Source: Clytia hemisphaerica
Lineage: Eukaryota; Cnidaria; Hydrozoa; Leptothecata; Clytiidae
Reading direction: 5' to 3'
DNA: 64,000 nucleotides
NCBI GenBank assembly: GCA_902728285.1
Contig: CACVBU010000351.1
Span: 1,360,370-1,424,369, forward strand
Position 1 is the first letter of the stretch. The number at the start of each line of letters is the position of its first letter. A program made the translations under genes and the position numbers. Below, piece after piece: positions 39,301 through 45,144 of the stretch. A model generated the notes under the pieces. It did not search any database. It saw nothing but the letters and a program-made list of their open reading frames with translations, and had not been told where the DNA came from.

Positions 39301-41626
39301 GTGAGGTCAGGTAGCACATAAAAACGTAAGAATACTTCAGATGGTGATTAAAGCATGAAATTTGGCACAGATGATCCTTAGAGGGTCTAAAGCTTAATTT
39401 TAAACAGTAACACCAAATTTTGCCACCTGGCCACCTGCCAGATGACGTCATCAGGTGGCTGGGCAAAAAAATATTTTTTTGAAAATATATTCAAAATCTG
39501 ATGTTTACAGCGGAAAGAGCATGAAATGCTGATAAAAATTGAGGTATAAAACATGCCTTGAAAATCTTCCTATCAAAAGTTATGGAGGTTGAAAGTTTTT
39601 TGATGACGTCATCATAAGCCTTTCCAGGCAAAACTTAAAAACCTCGTAATTTTGGTACAAATTGACCAAATTTCATGTTTTATACATGAATTCATATCAA
39701 AATTCATTGCTTTTTCTGATTCCGATGTTGAAATACAGAATACTAAAACTTAGATTTTGAGCTTTACAAGGCAAATCAGCAACGCAGCGTTCTCCCTTCA
39801 GGAGCACAGTGTACAACCAACTAATTTTTTTAGGTATTTTAAGCCTTCCTATGTTGTTTAGACCCAAGCATCAGATGGAACTTCAAATTTTGACATGGAT
39901 TCATGTATAAAACACTAAATTTGGTCAACTAGTTCCGTTATTACGGGATTTCAGGTTTTACCTGGAAAGGCTTATGATGACGTCATCACTAAACTTTAAA
40001 CCTTCATAACTTTTGATAGGAAGATTTTGAAGGCATGTTTTATACCTCCATTTTCATCAGCATTTCATGCTCTTTCTGCTGATACCATCAGATTTTAAAT
40101 ATTTTCAAAAAAATAAATTTTTGCTAAGCCACCTGATGACGTCATCTGGCAGATGGCCAGGTGGCAAAATTTGGTGTTAATGTTTAAAATTAAGTTTTAA
40201 ACCCTCTAAGGATCATCTGTGCCAAATTTCATGCTTTAATCACCATCTGAAGTATTTTTGTGCTAACAGACCTCACTACAAAGCAAAGACCAAAAGATGT
40301 ATTTTGTTGTTGAGAATCGATCCTGTGAAGATGAAAAAGTTTCTGCTATGCGTTTTTTTTGGAACGCTGAAAAACTCTAATTTCTATCTTCCTTAAGGCA
40401 AAGAGGTTGCAAGATTTGGGTAAGCGAGGCAAAAATCGCTAAAAAGCTGGTGAAATTGTAATCCTCAAAAAATCGAAGTTCCAGCCTCACTGTTTTTAAC
40501 ACCGGACAATCTCAACACCGGACTTGAGTACGGTGCGTCTTTCGAGTGACTTGCTCCATGTGTCAGGACCCTCCCAGCACTCCGGAAACGCACGATGCAA
40601 AAACTACTGTCTTCACCAGAAGATTCCGGAGTACTTCCAGTGTTCGGGGCACGTTTTTCGCGCGCTTTTTTAAAAATTTCAATATTTTGACCAGCGATGC
40701 TTGCTAATATAGCTAATGTGACAAATTCTATTTCATTGGCTGAACCACATCCTCAAAGTATTTTAAAAGACAAAAGGTTTTCGGTGTGGCTGAGGGATAT
40801 AGACCTTTTTTCAAAGAGGCCACCCTGTTGAATAATTATGTAGTCCAGCAGAAAAACAATGATAAAACCATGCATAATTATTACAATATGCATGATACAG
40901 TAATTATGCATGGCTCTATCATTGTTTTTATGGCTGGACTACATAATTATTCAACAGGACGTCCTTTTTGAAAAAAGGTCTATTTTTTGGCATCAGATAA
41001 AACACTGGACTGTCTCATCACTGATGCGTCGACAGGGTCGTAGATAGACAAACGATAGACCGGTCCATCCTGTTTTTCTATACTGTCAACTGCTCCAACT
41101 TAGGACTATTTGAAAAAACATGGGACGGCAATTTGGCAACAATTTCACCAAACCTCCAAAGTCATTTGATTTGAGTTTAAAAAATAATACACGATTTCTC
41201 TTTGGCACGCACCAATGATAGCAATACAATAAGCTTTTAAATTCCAGTCTGGAATTCATGCACAGTACGCCAAATAAATTTGGCGTGAAAATGTCCTCAA
41301 TTGGGTGTAACCTTCTTGATCCTCAAAATATCTTTGCCATGGATTCCACACTGGTTTAAATTTAAATTTTAGCAAACAAATTTGTCCAAAGAAAAAAAAT
41401 ATACACTTTATGATTGAACTATTTAATGCTCTTACTTGTTTGTCTCAGTCGATAATACATCTTCTTTTGAACATCTGCAATGAGCAACAACAAGAATATT
41501 GTTCTCAACATTTAGTGCCAAAAATGATCCATCATTCGATGACCTGGCTTTTGCAACAGATGAGAACTTTTCCTCTTGATTCCAATACTTCAGAATTGGA
41601 GTCACTGTACTTGAAAGTGTAGCCAT
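3305..41626 (-). CDS. SPG11: Spatacsin (SPG11 orthologue), 30 exons, 3' end outside window
   Basis: Spatacsin is a large cytosolic/lysosomal protein that works with spastizin (SPG15/ZFYVE26) and the AP-5 adaptor in lysosome and autolysosome recycling; this is family knowledge. The identification rests on many collinear matches to vertebrate spatacsin as I remember it: NNWDQFSIPLHTLEVG, VAFFLKSREK, FCRLHQLP, LLLQCDDNN, LTVLAACYE, HRWSNEDLL and DPLLYLVQFFEAYMF. All occur in the expected order on the minus strand. Thirty exons total about 5.4 kb (about 1,800 codons), covering roughly human residues 1-1850. The N-terminal propeller-like part is shorter than in human. The last exon ends in a GT donor and no further exon was found down to position 1, so the conserved C-terminal domain is not in this window. 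Introns are crowded with repeats and contain two opposite-strand ORFs. Confidence 0.9.
5318..5775. mobile_element. Inverted-repeat element with ACCACC-rich ends
   Basis: Left CACCCTTGCAGTTATTCCAT and right TATAATAACTGCATGACCCC form imperfect inverted ends. Inside, two related segments (GTAGTAACTGATTTTACCC and GGAGTAACTGTTTTCCC) are about 360 bp apart. Non-coding, in a spatacsin intron. Confidence 0.45.
5800..5895. repeat. Short dispersed repeat, copy 1
   Basis: CCCAATCCTTTTTTGACGC ... AAAAAGGACTGGGTAAGG forms a stem; a related copy with GATCCAATCCTTTTTTATAC ... AAAAAGACTGGGACGG lies at about 19990-20090. Confidence 0.5.
6104..6256. mobile_element. Palindromic MITE D, copy 1
   Basis: About 150-bp near-perfect hairpin. 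Arms are ATGTACCATTGCAATATCAT...GGACCCAACAGCTG and its reverse complement CAGCTGTTGGGTCCG...ATTGCAATGGTGCAT. A copy of the same size is at 31384-31536. Confidence 0.75.
6915..7062 (-). repeat. tRNA-derived SINE (tRNA head on minus strand)
   Basis: On the minus strand, GGGTAACTCAGTCGGTAGAG (A box) and AAGGGTTCATTCCACC (B box) are spaced as in a tRNA. The 3' acceptor strand does not pair with the 5' end, so this is a SINE head or tRNA pseudogene rather than a functional tRNA. A non-tRNA body continues to about 6915. Confidence 0.6.
7520..9619 (-). CDS. SPG11: Probable spatacsin exons 25-26
   Basis: Two short exons, 9542-9619 (26 codons, beginning DFDEKRFPCYGLQYLTVL) and 7520-7592 (24 codons plus one base, SPGKRISEALDISF...). 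Both have good acceptors (AACTTTCAG, AACATTGCAG) and donors (GAAG/GTACTT, TTGA/GTAAGTT). Phases fit exactly: exon 24 ends in phase 0, exon 25 is 78 bp, and the extra A of exon 26 joins TG of exon 27 to give Met before LRNHRWSNEDLL. Sequence similarity to the human segment (SAISCLCVWIITSVED) is weak. Exon 25 sits between the arms of a long inverted repeat and exon 26 lies in its outer left arm, which lowers certainty. Confidence 0.55.
7600..9900. mobile_element. Inverted-repeat element with GTACCGGGTACTAAC subterminal repeats
   Basis: Left end near 7705 reads GGGGTACAGCCGCAGGGTAC and then ACTAACCCATAG. The right end near 9855 is its reverse complement (CTATGGGTTAGTACCCTGCG then GCTGTATCCCCC). 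GTACCGGGTACTAAC-type repeats lie just inside both ends (about 7798, 7849, 7900; 9717, 9770). Outside them, further inverted similarity covers spatacsin exon 26 and a diverged copy at 9895-9940. The interior contains a possible spatacsin exon (9542-9619), an AAAC microsatellite and a 28-bp tandem duplication (8338-8392), but no long ORF. Confidence 0.6.
8411..8447. repeat. (AAAC)n microsatellite
   Basis: About eight consecutive CAAA units. Confidence 0.9.
10023..10268. mobile_element. MITE family B, copy 2
   Basis: Same interior as 606-847 (AACATTTTAAGGCTTTGTGG, then a GGACAAAACTAC segment) and similar ends (CACGCTTTTTTTATAAAAAC, TTATAAAAAACCGTG). About 245 bp. Confidence 0.65.
10714..12492 (-). 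CDS. SPG11: Spatacsin exons 22-24
   Basis: Exons at about 12307-12492, 11648-11882 and 10714-10871. Exon 22 begins ILEVMEECMSNNSLKEHLL and runs into a lysine-rich low-complexity tail. Exon 23 is a poorly conserved Ser/Thr/Gln-rich linker. Exon 24 has NLVDLLLQCDDNNTPWRKL then LAVFNPLLTVLAACYE, matching human LFEILLQCSEEPDSWHWLL and APILSVLASC. The linker between the two conserved blocks is longer than in human. The 1,036-codon plus-strand gene lies in the intron upstream of exon 22. Confidence 0.88.
10996..11270 (+). repeat. tRNA-derived SINE, nearly full length
   Basis: A tRNA-like head with A box TAGTGCAGTGGTAGAGC at 11004 and B box GGTCGTGGGTTCAATCC at 11040. It is followed by a body ending GCCTTCGGGTCGCCTCCGAC...GACTTACTTA. 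The tail section recurs without the head at 18635-18715, and a decayed head lies at 44045-44115. The anticodon arm is not well formed, so it is unlikely to be a working tRNA gene. Confidence 0.75.
12760..13068 (+). repeat. Two tandem copies of a ~155-bp unit upstream of the 1,036-aa gene
   Basis: The segment starting AAAGTGTACAATTTAGCC at about 12761 recurs at about 12918, and both copies end in GATGACGTCA. The copies differ at scattered positions. They lie 300-600 bp before the start codon of the 1,036-aa gene and may be promoter or terminal repeats of the element carrying it. The CRE-like TGACGTCA at each copy end is notable but unproven as a site. Confidence 0.65.
13362..16628 (+). CDS. 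Two-exon 1,036-aa protein, probably mobile-element derived
   Basis: Exon 1 is 13362-15455 (698 codons) and exon 2 is 15612-16628 (338 codons plus stop). The 156-bp intron has GAG/GTATGT and TTTACATAG/ borders and keeps the frame; exon 2 starts at a GTG valine codon. An in-frame TAG precedes the ATG by one codon. Module 1 (C41, C48, H99, C102; AHKSCKGKF) and module 2 (C169, C172, H244, C247; YHKHCYNSF) look like a duplicated zinc-binding unit. The C-terminal half has RMGGFHVIMCMLKTIYSRF and DQVIEMTVNRACKSTGGLSG. I recall proteins of this type as multi-copy uncharacterised families in cnidarian and other invertebrate genomes (memory, not searched). A catalytic triad was not identified. Length and absence of breaks suggest a young or selected copy. 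It lies antisense within a spatacsin intron. Confidence 0.75.
16988..17111. mobile_element. MITE E (CAACCTCGTTCC ends), copy 1
   Basis: CAACCTCGTTCCC at the left and GGAACGAGGTTG at the right, with AGCGCTAGATAATACCCTGA in the middle. About 124 bp, just beside spatacsin exon 21. Confidence 0.75.
17131..21001 (-). CDS. SPG11: Spatacsin exons 16-21
   Basis: Exons at about 20844-21001, 20462-20614, 19223-19379, 18926-19143, 18213-18318 and 17131-17290. Key segments in order: NNKALVALAIVLV; LKAYPKVHDALYSYS; LPHFSNPFLSERYAVDVKL with YYLQQARPMHAFLVYM; ENYDSAIISTSCILFMEL; KKSRENLITLVSHLEDCIEV; and WKIAIQFCRLHQLPLTT. Each has a recognisable human counterpart in the same order (for example LPHFSSPDLVNKYAIVERL and WALVVQFCRLHNMKLS). 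Intron sizes range from about 80 bp to 0.9 kb, apart from the flanking ones. Confidence 0.9.
18635..18715 (+). repeat. SINE 3' fragment
   Basis: TGGCGCCCTAAAACTACATT ... GTAGCTAGCTATCGAAAGAG ... GATCGCCTCCGACTGCAGTC matches the body of the SINE at 11177-11250 with scattered differences. Confidence 0.65.
19990..20090. repeat. Short dispersed repeat, copy 2
   Basis: Same stem as at 5800-5895, flanked by the repeated phrase GAAACAAGTGAAAAAGTAAG at 19893 and 19920 and a variant at about 20142. Confidence 0.5.
20090..20460 (-). other. Spatacsin intron without further genes
   Basis: AT-rich intron sequence between exons 17 and 18; apart from the GTAAAAAAGTAAGT phrase near 20150 I see no recognisable element. 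Confidence 0.5.
21002..22068 (-). other. Spatacsin intron, first part
   Basis: AT-rich, with an AAAAAGAGGCGGGAGAGAAA purine run at about 21300 and a long T-rich stretch near 21540. No ORF or repeat family recognised. Confidence 0.5.
22069..22366. mobile_element. MITE family C (related ends)
   Basis: Ends ACACGTTTTTTTTTTATAAG and CCTTATAAAAAAACAACGTGT. The interior is built from repeats of AAGGAACTC. The terminal pattern is like families A and B, so one transposase may serve all three. Confidence 0.6.
22384..23062 (+). repeat. Satellite array, ~45-bp unit, ~14 copies
   Basis: The unit reads roughly GAAATATTCCAAGTTATAAT then CTCAAATTGTACCAGGACGT and CAAGT. Two subtypes alternate: ATTGTACCAGGACGTCAAG and ATTAAACCACGACGTGAAG. 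This gives a higher-order pattern, with a block of about three units repeated. The GACGTC/GACGTG core is the most conserved part. Located in the spatacsin intron between exons 15 and 16. Confidence 0.9.
23063..24330. other. Spatacsin intron, unannotated middle part
   Basis: No long ORF. Between 23690 and 24000 GC content rises and overlapping ORFs appear on both strands, but codon use and splice borders do not support an exon. A short inverted pair GGTTAGTC / GACTAACC lies at about 23770-23795. Confidence 0.4.
24330..25320 (+). repeat. Two direct copies of a ~480-bp dispersed repeat
   Basis: Both halves contain GAGCCATCTTTTA-CTATGAT, GGTACCCTACTTTCATGC, AGGCTCCGTCACATTCGAGG and an AAAGCTAATA tail. 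The second ends with a CGGACGAACGAACGGACAAA microsatellite and the phrase GGACCTCCACCCCACCGGGG. Related shorter copies are at 33770-34050 and 35860-36095. Confidence 0.65.
25398..26620 (-). CDS. SPG11: Spatacsin exons 13-15
   Basis: Exons at about 26503-26620, 25704-26124 and 25398-25486. Exon 14 (421 bp) is the clearest: KKEDGDQLWKYLLRHNHV corresponds to the human SPEALWRYLTARHDWL segment, followed by SLVRCGYYPKHLLVDLSLL and FCENNDLPLLLWKFVVHYK. Exon 15 ends SWIPFLLSFHHLVRTK, like human HPWFEFLVQCRQVASN. Acceptors read TTTTAG, TCTTTAG and TTTCACAG. All lie in the alpha-solenoid part of the protein. Confidence 0.85.
26745..26895 (+). repeat. Dispersed repeat shared with 44540-44675
   Basis: ATCGAATAATTTGATTTGGG and CTTCTAGGCTATATTGTCAG recur in diverged form at 44549-44600 (ATCGAATATTTCGATTTGGA, CTTCTAGGCTATATTCTGAA). 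Confidence 0.6.
26896..27632. other. Spatacsin intron with degenerate mobile DNA
   Basis: Contains a GGCGGGGGGCGAAAATGAAA stretch and repeated GCCCTAAATT words near 27155; likely old element sequence, but no ends could be paired. Confidence 0.35.
27633..27981. mobile_element. Poly-C inverted-repeat MITE
   Basis: Left CTTAGATTCCAAATAAACGG followed by a C run; right, C runs followed by CGTTTATTTGGAACCTAAGA, its reverse complement. Inside are further C runs each joined to CCGTTTATT, so the terminal sequence seems repeated three to four times. No coding potential. Confidence 0.75.
28046..32761 (-). CDS. SPG11: Spatacsin exons 6-12
   Basis: Exons at about 32573-32761, 31558-31880, 30727-30792, 30214-30327, 29754-29825, 29183-29304 and 28046-28094. 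Exon 6 has a Gly/Ser-rich stretch (FNAGGGGSSGGSPSK). Its donor ACTG/GTTCGT is chosen because it gives the phase needed by exon 7 (GKHKQNFFESLLKLCLSYF). Exon 8 is ESLEEMLLSGNISSLQ. Exon 9 is VATKCLKQNQIDKAETVLL, matching the human alpha-solenoid segment before the MGFDV motif. Exon 10 is GLNPKKEIKKLYMITL and exon 11 starts YPYLKKEHLLTQ. Exon 12 (49 bp, FKWNVEEKQDQNENQD) is the least certain. Confidence 0.8.
28278..28547. mobile_element. MITE family A, copy 2
   Basis: Ends ACACGCTTTTTTTTTTATAA and ATATAAAAAAAGCGTGT; the interior is near-identical in layout to 337-608, and the length is almost the same (about 270 bp). Lies in a spatacsin intron. Confidence 0.75.
31384..31536. mobile_element. Palindromic MITE D, copy 2
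   Basis: Arms TATGCACCATTGCAATGTC and GACATTGCAATGGTGCATA, with AACCCAACATCTTATTGG against CAATAGGCTGTTGAGTCCG inside. It ends about 20 bp from the donor of spatacsin exon 7. Confidence 0.75.
32949..36476 (-). CDS. SPG11: Spatacsin exons 2-5 (N-terminal propeller-like region)
   Basis: Exons at about 36294-36476, 35364-35609, 34319-34863 and 32949-33099, read from high to low coordinates. Exon 2 contains FLYIVDHELNITVFEL, like the human LALGENYELLIYEFNL. Exon 3 contains VEDIIFCISEQLVL. Exon 4 is the longest (545 bp) and includes a basic patch KIGKRRRKMK. Exon 5 holds the strongly conserved NNWDQFSIPLHTLEVG and VAFFLKSREK. Exon 3 joins exon 4 through a split Tyr codon and exon 4 joins exon 5 cleanly, so nothing seems to be missing between them. 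Exon 2 borders may be off by 1-2 bp. Confidence 0.85.
33890..34050 (+). repeat. Fourth, partial copy of the same dispersed repeat
   Basis: Only the 3' part is clear: AACTAACGAGTCAATGCCGA, GACGGACGGACATACAAAG and TTTATAGAACCTCCAGATAG, matching the tails at 25220-25316 and 35975-36090. Confidence 0.5.
35860..36095 (+). repeat. Third copy of the GAGCCATCTTT / GGACCTCCACC dispersed repeat
   Basis: GAGCCATCTTTTAACTATGA ... GGGCTCCGCGAGTTTATGG ... TAATTTATAGGACCTCCACC matches 24500-25320 in order, with deletions. Spatacsin intron between exons 2 and 3. Confidence 0.6.
36910..37245. mobile_element. Partial copy of the 61.8-kb element (inverted)
   Basis: GGGGGTACTCCTTTAGGTAC, CCATGGATGGACTGCATG and ATTGCTCTGACTGGTATTT correspond in reverse to 61760-61850; CTGGTCTGTATAATTC and AAGTGTTTGATATATATATA correspond to 61940-62000. 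Confidence 0.65.
37246..38445. other. Spatacsin intron 1, left part
   Basis: No coding signal. AT-rich, with a small GC-richer patch at 38330-38450 directly before foldback element 1. Confidence 0.45.
38446..39248. mobile_element. Foldback element 1 in spatacsin intron 1
   Basis: Ends GGCAGCTGAGGTCACA and TGTGACCTCAGCTGCC. Arms of about 300 bp match in inverse: TATATACCGATCGAAGCG against CGCGTCGATTGGTATATA, and ACGTAGATTAAGAAAA against CTTTTGCTTAATCTACGT. The arms flank a middle of about 150-200 bp. GACGTCA motifs recur. Non-coding. Confidence 0.75.
39301..40277. mobile_element. Foldback element 2, arms about 370 bp
   Basis: Left arm GTGAGGTCAGGTAGCACATA ... CACCTGGCCACCTGCCAGAT ... GATGACGTCATCATAAGCCT is repeated in inverse order in the right arm (AGGCTTATGATGACGTCATC ... 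ATCTGGCAGATGGCCAGGTG ... GACCTCAC). The spacer is about 200-250 bp. It starts 50 bp after foldback element 1. TGACGTCA occurs several times in it. Confidence 0.8.
40798..40984. mobile_element. Foldback MITE 3
   Basis: A 187-bp near-complete palindrome: ATAGACCTTTTTTCAAA at the left, TTTGAAAAAAGGTCTAT at the right, with ACAATGATAAAACCATGCAT inside. It lies between foldback 2 and exon 1 of spatacsin. Confidence 0.8.
41087..41190 (+). repeat. Dispersed repeat shared with 60235-60310 and 61510-61545
   Basis: CTGTCAACTGCTCCAACTTA and ACATGGGACGGCAATTTGGC then CCTCCAAAGTCATTTGATTT. The second part recurs at 60247-60302 (ACATGGGACGGCAATTCGGC). The first part recurs inverted at 60402 and direct at 61511, suggesting inverted ends of one element family. 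Confidence 0.6.
41436..41626 (-). CDS. SPG11: Spatacsin exon 1 with start codon
   Basis: The ATG is at 41626 and the frame is open for 63 codons (MATLSSTVTPILKYWNQ...). It ends in a donor reading AACAA/GTAAGAG. The segment FLALNVENNILVV resembles a propeller blade strand. A split AAT codon would join it to exon 2 in frame. Intron 1 is about 5 kb and is filled with foldback elements. This exon has no strong match of its own; it is assigned because it starts with Met, splices in phase and lies upstream of the recognised exons. Confidence 0.7.
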
Positions 41627-42039
41627 TGCTTCTAATATGTGCTTATGTTGATAAAATGCATTTTAAACAGTTAAAGTGCAAAAATGATTCGGGTAAAAAC
41701 TCATGGACTAAAAGTAGTATTTGTTTGAAATCCTTCAAAATCAAAAGTGAAAGTGGTAGCCTGGTGATCTAAAGCGTAAACTTTATTTACCGTCTAGTTA
41801 TTTTGTCACCGCAGGGAGTGCAGCCGCCTTTTGCACCTTCCCCCGCCCGCCGCCTCCTCCTCGAGCCTAGGCCGCCGATGAATGATTTTGAGAAGGTTTT
41901 CGAAATGACGAGGGTGTGCCACCCAATTTTTGAAATTCTCAAGTTTTAGGGTCTAAAATCGAGGAAAAAAACCGAAATTTTGTGAAGAGGGGATTCTTTC
42001 AAAGAAAAACAGCAAAGCTTTTTTATTGTATACTATACT

Positions 42040-42158
42040 ATTATGGCGCTAGATAATACCCTACCATTGTCTGTTTTTCGAACGCTTTAGATTACGAATA
42101 TTCTCTGGCATCTATCAGTAGTGTAACTAAAGCCTGGAATACATGAAGTTGCAGAGAT
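42040..42158. mobile_element. MITE E, degenerate copy 3
   Basis: Contains GGCGCTAGATAATACCCTAC and TCTATCAGTAGTGTAACTAA with AAGCCTGGAATACATG, like the interior of copies 1 and 2, but the terminal CAACCTCGTTCC motifs are lost. Confidence 0.5.
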
Positions 42159-42198
42159 AGCGAACAATATAAGCATACTCACTCTCAGTCAAGACCGT

Positions 42199-42537
42199 CT
42201 CAAATGAATCCAACATTCAATCCAACATTTCAAATTTATTGTTGGACGAAATGTTGGACGAGAAGTCACGTGGAAAAGTTGTATGAAAAGTCATTTGCGC
42301 AAAAACGTCAAACATTTTCATCCAACATGATTACGCAAATGCATCCAACATTGAAACCAACATAAAAGTGACATCAATCTCATAAAAAATGTTGGATGAA
42401 AAATTTGACGGCGATCAAACTTCATCCATCATGATTTCCAACAATTTTCTTAAAAAGTTGCAATTTTATGACTTGCTCAAATGAACCCAACATTTGATCC
42501 AACAATAATGTTGGATTAAATGTTGAATTCATTTGTG
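42199..42537. mobile_element. MITE with CTCAAATGAATCCAACA ends
   Basis: Left CTCAAATGAATCCAACATTC; right TAAATGTTGAATTCATTTG. The interior repeats the words CCAACATT and TGTTGGA many times on both strands, so it folds extensively. An internal second end (CTCAAATGAACCCAACATTT) lies at 42476. Confidence 0.6.
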
Positions 42538-43907
42538 CTGGCCTTCAGACGTTGGTGGGACCTTGAAAGATATACTTTTCGGTAATTGACTGGGAGCCTT
42601 GCGGCGATGCAGTTATATTTTCAAAAATATGCAAGAAAAGACCACTATCGGATTTTTGTAAAATGTCTGTTTTAACAACTGCCAGCTCGGAACATTTTAA
42701 AACTTCAGAATAGCTTCAAAAGATTTATTACAGATTTCTGTAAAATATTTGCTTCTCTCGGGCTTTCATCTCGAAAAATGGCCATATGAGTTACGACTAC
42801 TGTTTTCCGATACCTGGCAGGGTATTGTTTCGGGGTAAAATCTCATCTCTGGCCTTACTGACCATTATTGACTTGCTCATTTTCACCATCACTAGCGTAG
42901 GGTATATCTTACTCTTCATTAAACTAGCCGTATTGTATAAGGGTTGCGAAGCGATCCAGACTCAACCTCTATTCGCAAGTTGCTAGCAAAATAAGAGACA
43001 CTCTAAAAATCCCTCTGATAAAGCCGCTTATAGAGACAGGGTCGTAAGAGCCTTAATGCCCCAAACACACCACATAATCCACGGCGGCACAACACCCCCG
43101 CCGCCCGCCCTCGCGCATCGCCCTTTTTTTCCTTCTAGTTATTCTAGTGGTGCCTTAATAAAATAACGATATTTGTCGAACGATCGAACATTTTTATTCG
43201 AATCACGAATCGTCTGTCGAGCGAAATCATCAAATCAAAACATAAAAATAAAACAAAAACAAAAATGTACAAAGATGGCTTGTTGGTTCTTGGGCAGTTT
43301 TGATTTATTTCTTGACAAATTCGACAAATTTGATTACCTCCGTACTTCTTTATCATAGAATATCCACTTGGTTTTGCAAGGTAAGTTTCATTCACTAAAA
43401 GAGCACTCCTCCCGCGCGACTTGTAAAAACCTCTCATTGATTTACCTTATTTGATACTTGCTGCTAAAAGTCAAGGGATGATGAAGATCCTTTCTGTCAC
43501 CGTTCAAACTAATTTTTTTTTCATTTAACAGCAAAATAAACATTTAAAAACGAAGAACCACTGCTTAGATTGCTTAGATGCGCGTGCCGCCCGCGCATCA
43601 ATTTGATCAACTTCAGATTCTAAGTCCGTGTTTCGGCTTCCGGTAATTTTGTTGCTGTTCACTGCTAGGGTACACCATTTTAAAACGGCATTTTTCGCAG
43701 TCCTAGCTACCAAACCGAGAAAGTTTTCGTGGCTTCAAGCCAAACCATTCAAGGTCATTTTGATAAAATCATCGGTTTGAAGATGTGATTTATAGCAAAT
43801 TTTATGGCAAATTTTCGCTTGGGATAGAAGTTAAAGGTGCGTGCGTGCACAATATAGCAAAACTGCTTCGCTCATAAATTATTTTAGAAGAAACCCAGAT
43901 TGATGAT

Positions 43908-43978
43908 TGGAAGGCTTGGGGACACGAGAATGTTGCATTGCACCAATGCGAAAGAACTTCTCGTGTCCCCAAGCCTTA
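43908..43978. repeat. Short hairpin MITE
   Basis: AAGGCTTGGGGACACGAGAA and TTCTCGTGTCCCCAAGCCTT form a perfect 20-bp stem around a loop of about 30 bases. Confidence 0.8.
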
Positions 43979-44031
43979 AGGATCATCCGAACATACAATA
44001 GCATTTATTAATAAAGTTTATCATATAAGCA

Positions 44032-44118
44032 TTGTATACTATATATAGCGACTATATTGCAGTGCTAGAAGCATACGGTTATACCGGCTACGGTGCGCAA
44101 GGTTGTGGGTTCAACCAA
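44032..44118 (+). repeat. Decayed tRNA-derived SINE head
   Basis: ATTGCAGTGCTAGAAGC (A box) and GTGCGCAAGGTTGTGGGTTC (B box) resemble the SINE head at 10996; the body is missing. Confidence 0.5.
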
Positions 44119-44339
44119 AGTGGCAATTTCAGTGACAATTTTTATAATTTTATAAAATTACGTAATTTACGTTTGAAGGAAAACTTTTCTTGCAAGGTCA
44201 AATTAATTTCTAATTGGGCCCTAACTTTCCAAGAGTGCCAATGAGTTATTTTCCATGTCGTAAGACGTAAGACTGAATCATTTTAAGAAAGGGCTAAAAG
44301 ATTTAAAGCTTGGCGCTTCAATGTAAGAAACAATACTTT

Positions 44340-45144
44340 TTAACCTTTGTCTGACCTCATCTCGAGTATGCACAGTCAGTTTGGTCTCCAATACTACGCA
44401 AACACGTCAATTTGCTTGAAGGAGTGCAAAGACGCGCAACAAGACTACAATCATGGTTAAAATATATTGAGAATTTCCGTTAATTTTAACGTTTTTTTCA
44501 AGATTTTAAGTTCCAGCGAGAATTTTGGAATATCTCTTTATTTTAATCGAATATTTCGATTTGGAAGGGATTGGCAGACTTCTAGGCTATATTCTGAACC
44601 TTATTGGACTATTTTTGAGCTTTTGGATCCTCAGTCTTAAGTCTAACGTTAAAACTCTACCCTTCGAACCTACTTTAGAGCACTTACAAATCGATTGTGG
44701 TTTCAAAACTTCCAGGTGAATTTCCCTTTTTTCTCAAATATTATGACCTTGATTGTAGTCCAAACGTGTCGCAACCTTTTGTATAGCGAAAGACTTAAAA
44801 TGCTTGACCTACCAACACTGGAATTTCAAAGACAGTTCTCTGATATGGTGCAGGTCTACAAACACCTCCACTTTTATGATAAAGCAACATTACCAGACAA
44901 ACTGACTAGTCGGATACGCCCAAACGGAAGACACACGCATGAACTCTCACCAAACTTCGCGAATGACGGCTTCGACGGAACACAAACCAAATTCTTTTAT
45001 TACAGGTGTGTACCAGTCTGGAACAAGCTACTAAGTGATGTTGTTTCAGCAGATTTCATCAAGTCATTCAAAGAGAAACTTAGATGCATGGAAAACACAT
45101 GGCTTGAAATACGATACAAGAAGAGTTTCAATAAGATCGGCTAG
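44340..45144 (+). mobile_element. LINE (CR1/L2-like) reverse-transcriptase C-terminal remnant, interrupted
   Basis: At 44361 the frame reads LEYAQSVWSPILRKHVNLLE then GVQRRATRL, the conserved motif near the end of non-LTR reverse-transcriptase ORFs. At 44770-45144 it resumes as RLKMLDLPTLEFQRQFSDMV, VYKHLHFYD, then FFYYRCVPVWNKLLSDVV and FKEKL, the usual C-terminal tail. A repeat of about 220 bp (44470-44690) sits between the two pieces. The catalytic part is absent, so it is a 5'-truncated dead copy. Its exact clade cannot be set from the tail alone. Confidence 0.7.

Larger units (their letters stand above)
41627..43900. other. Upstream region of spatacsin with repeats, no gene seen
   Basis: The likely promoter of spatacsin is here, but no TATA box or clear CpG cluster could be fixed; GC-rich words at 41830-41880 and 43090-43130 are the only candidates. 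It holds MITE E copy 3 and the CTCAAATGAATCCAACA MITE. A 66-codon plus-strand ORF at 42786 has a hydrophobic middle but no support as a gene. Confidence 0.4.

Noticed and set aside
42786..42986. 66-codon ORF with a hydrophobic segment
   Set aside because: Short, isolated, no homologous family recognised; hydrophobic frames are common in AT-rich DNA.
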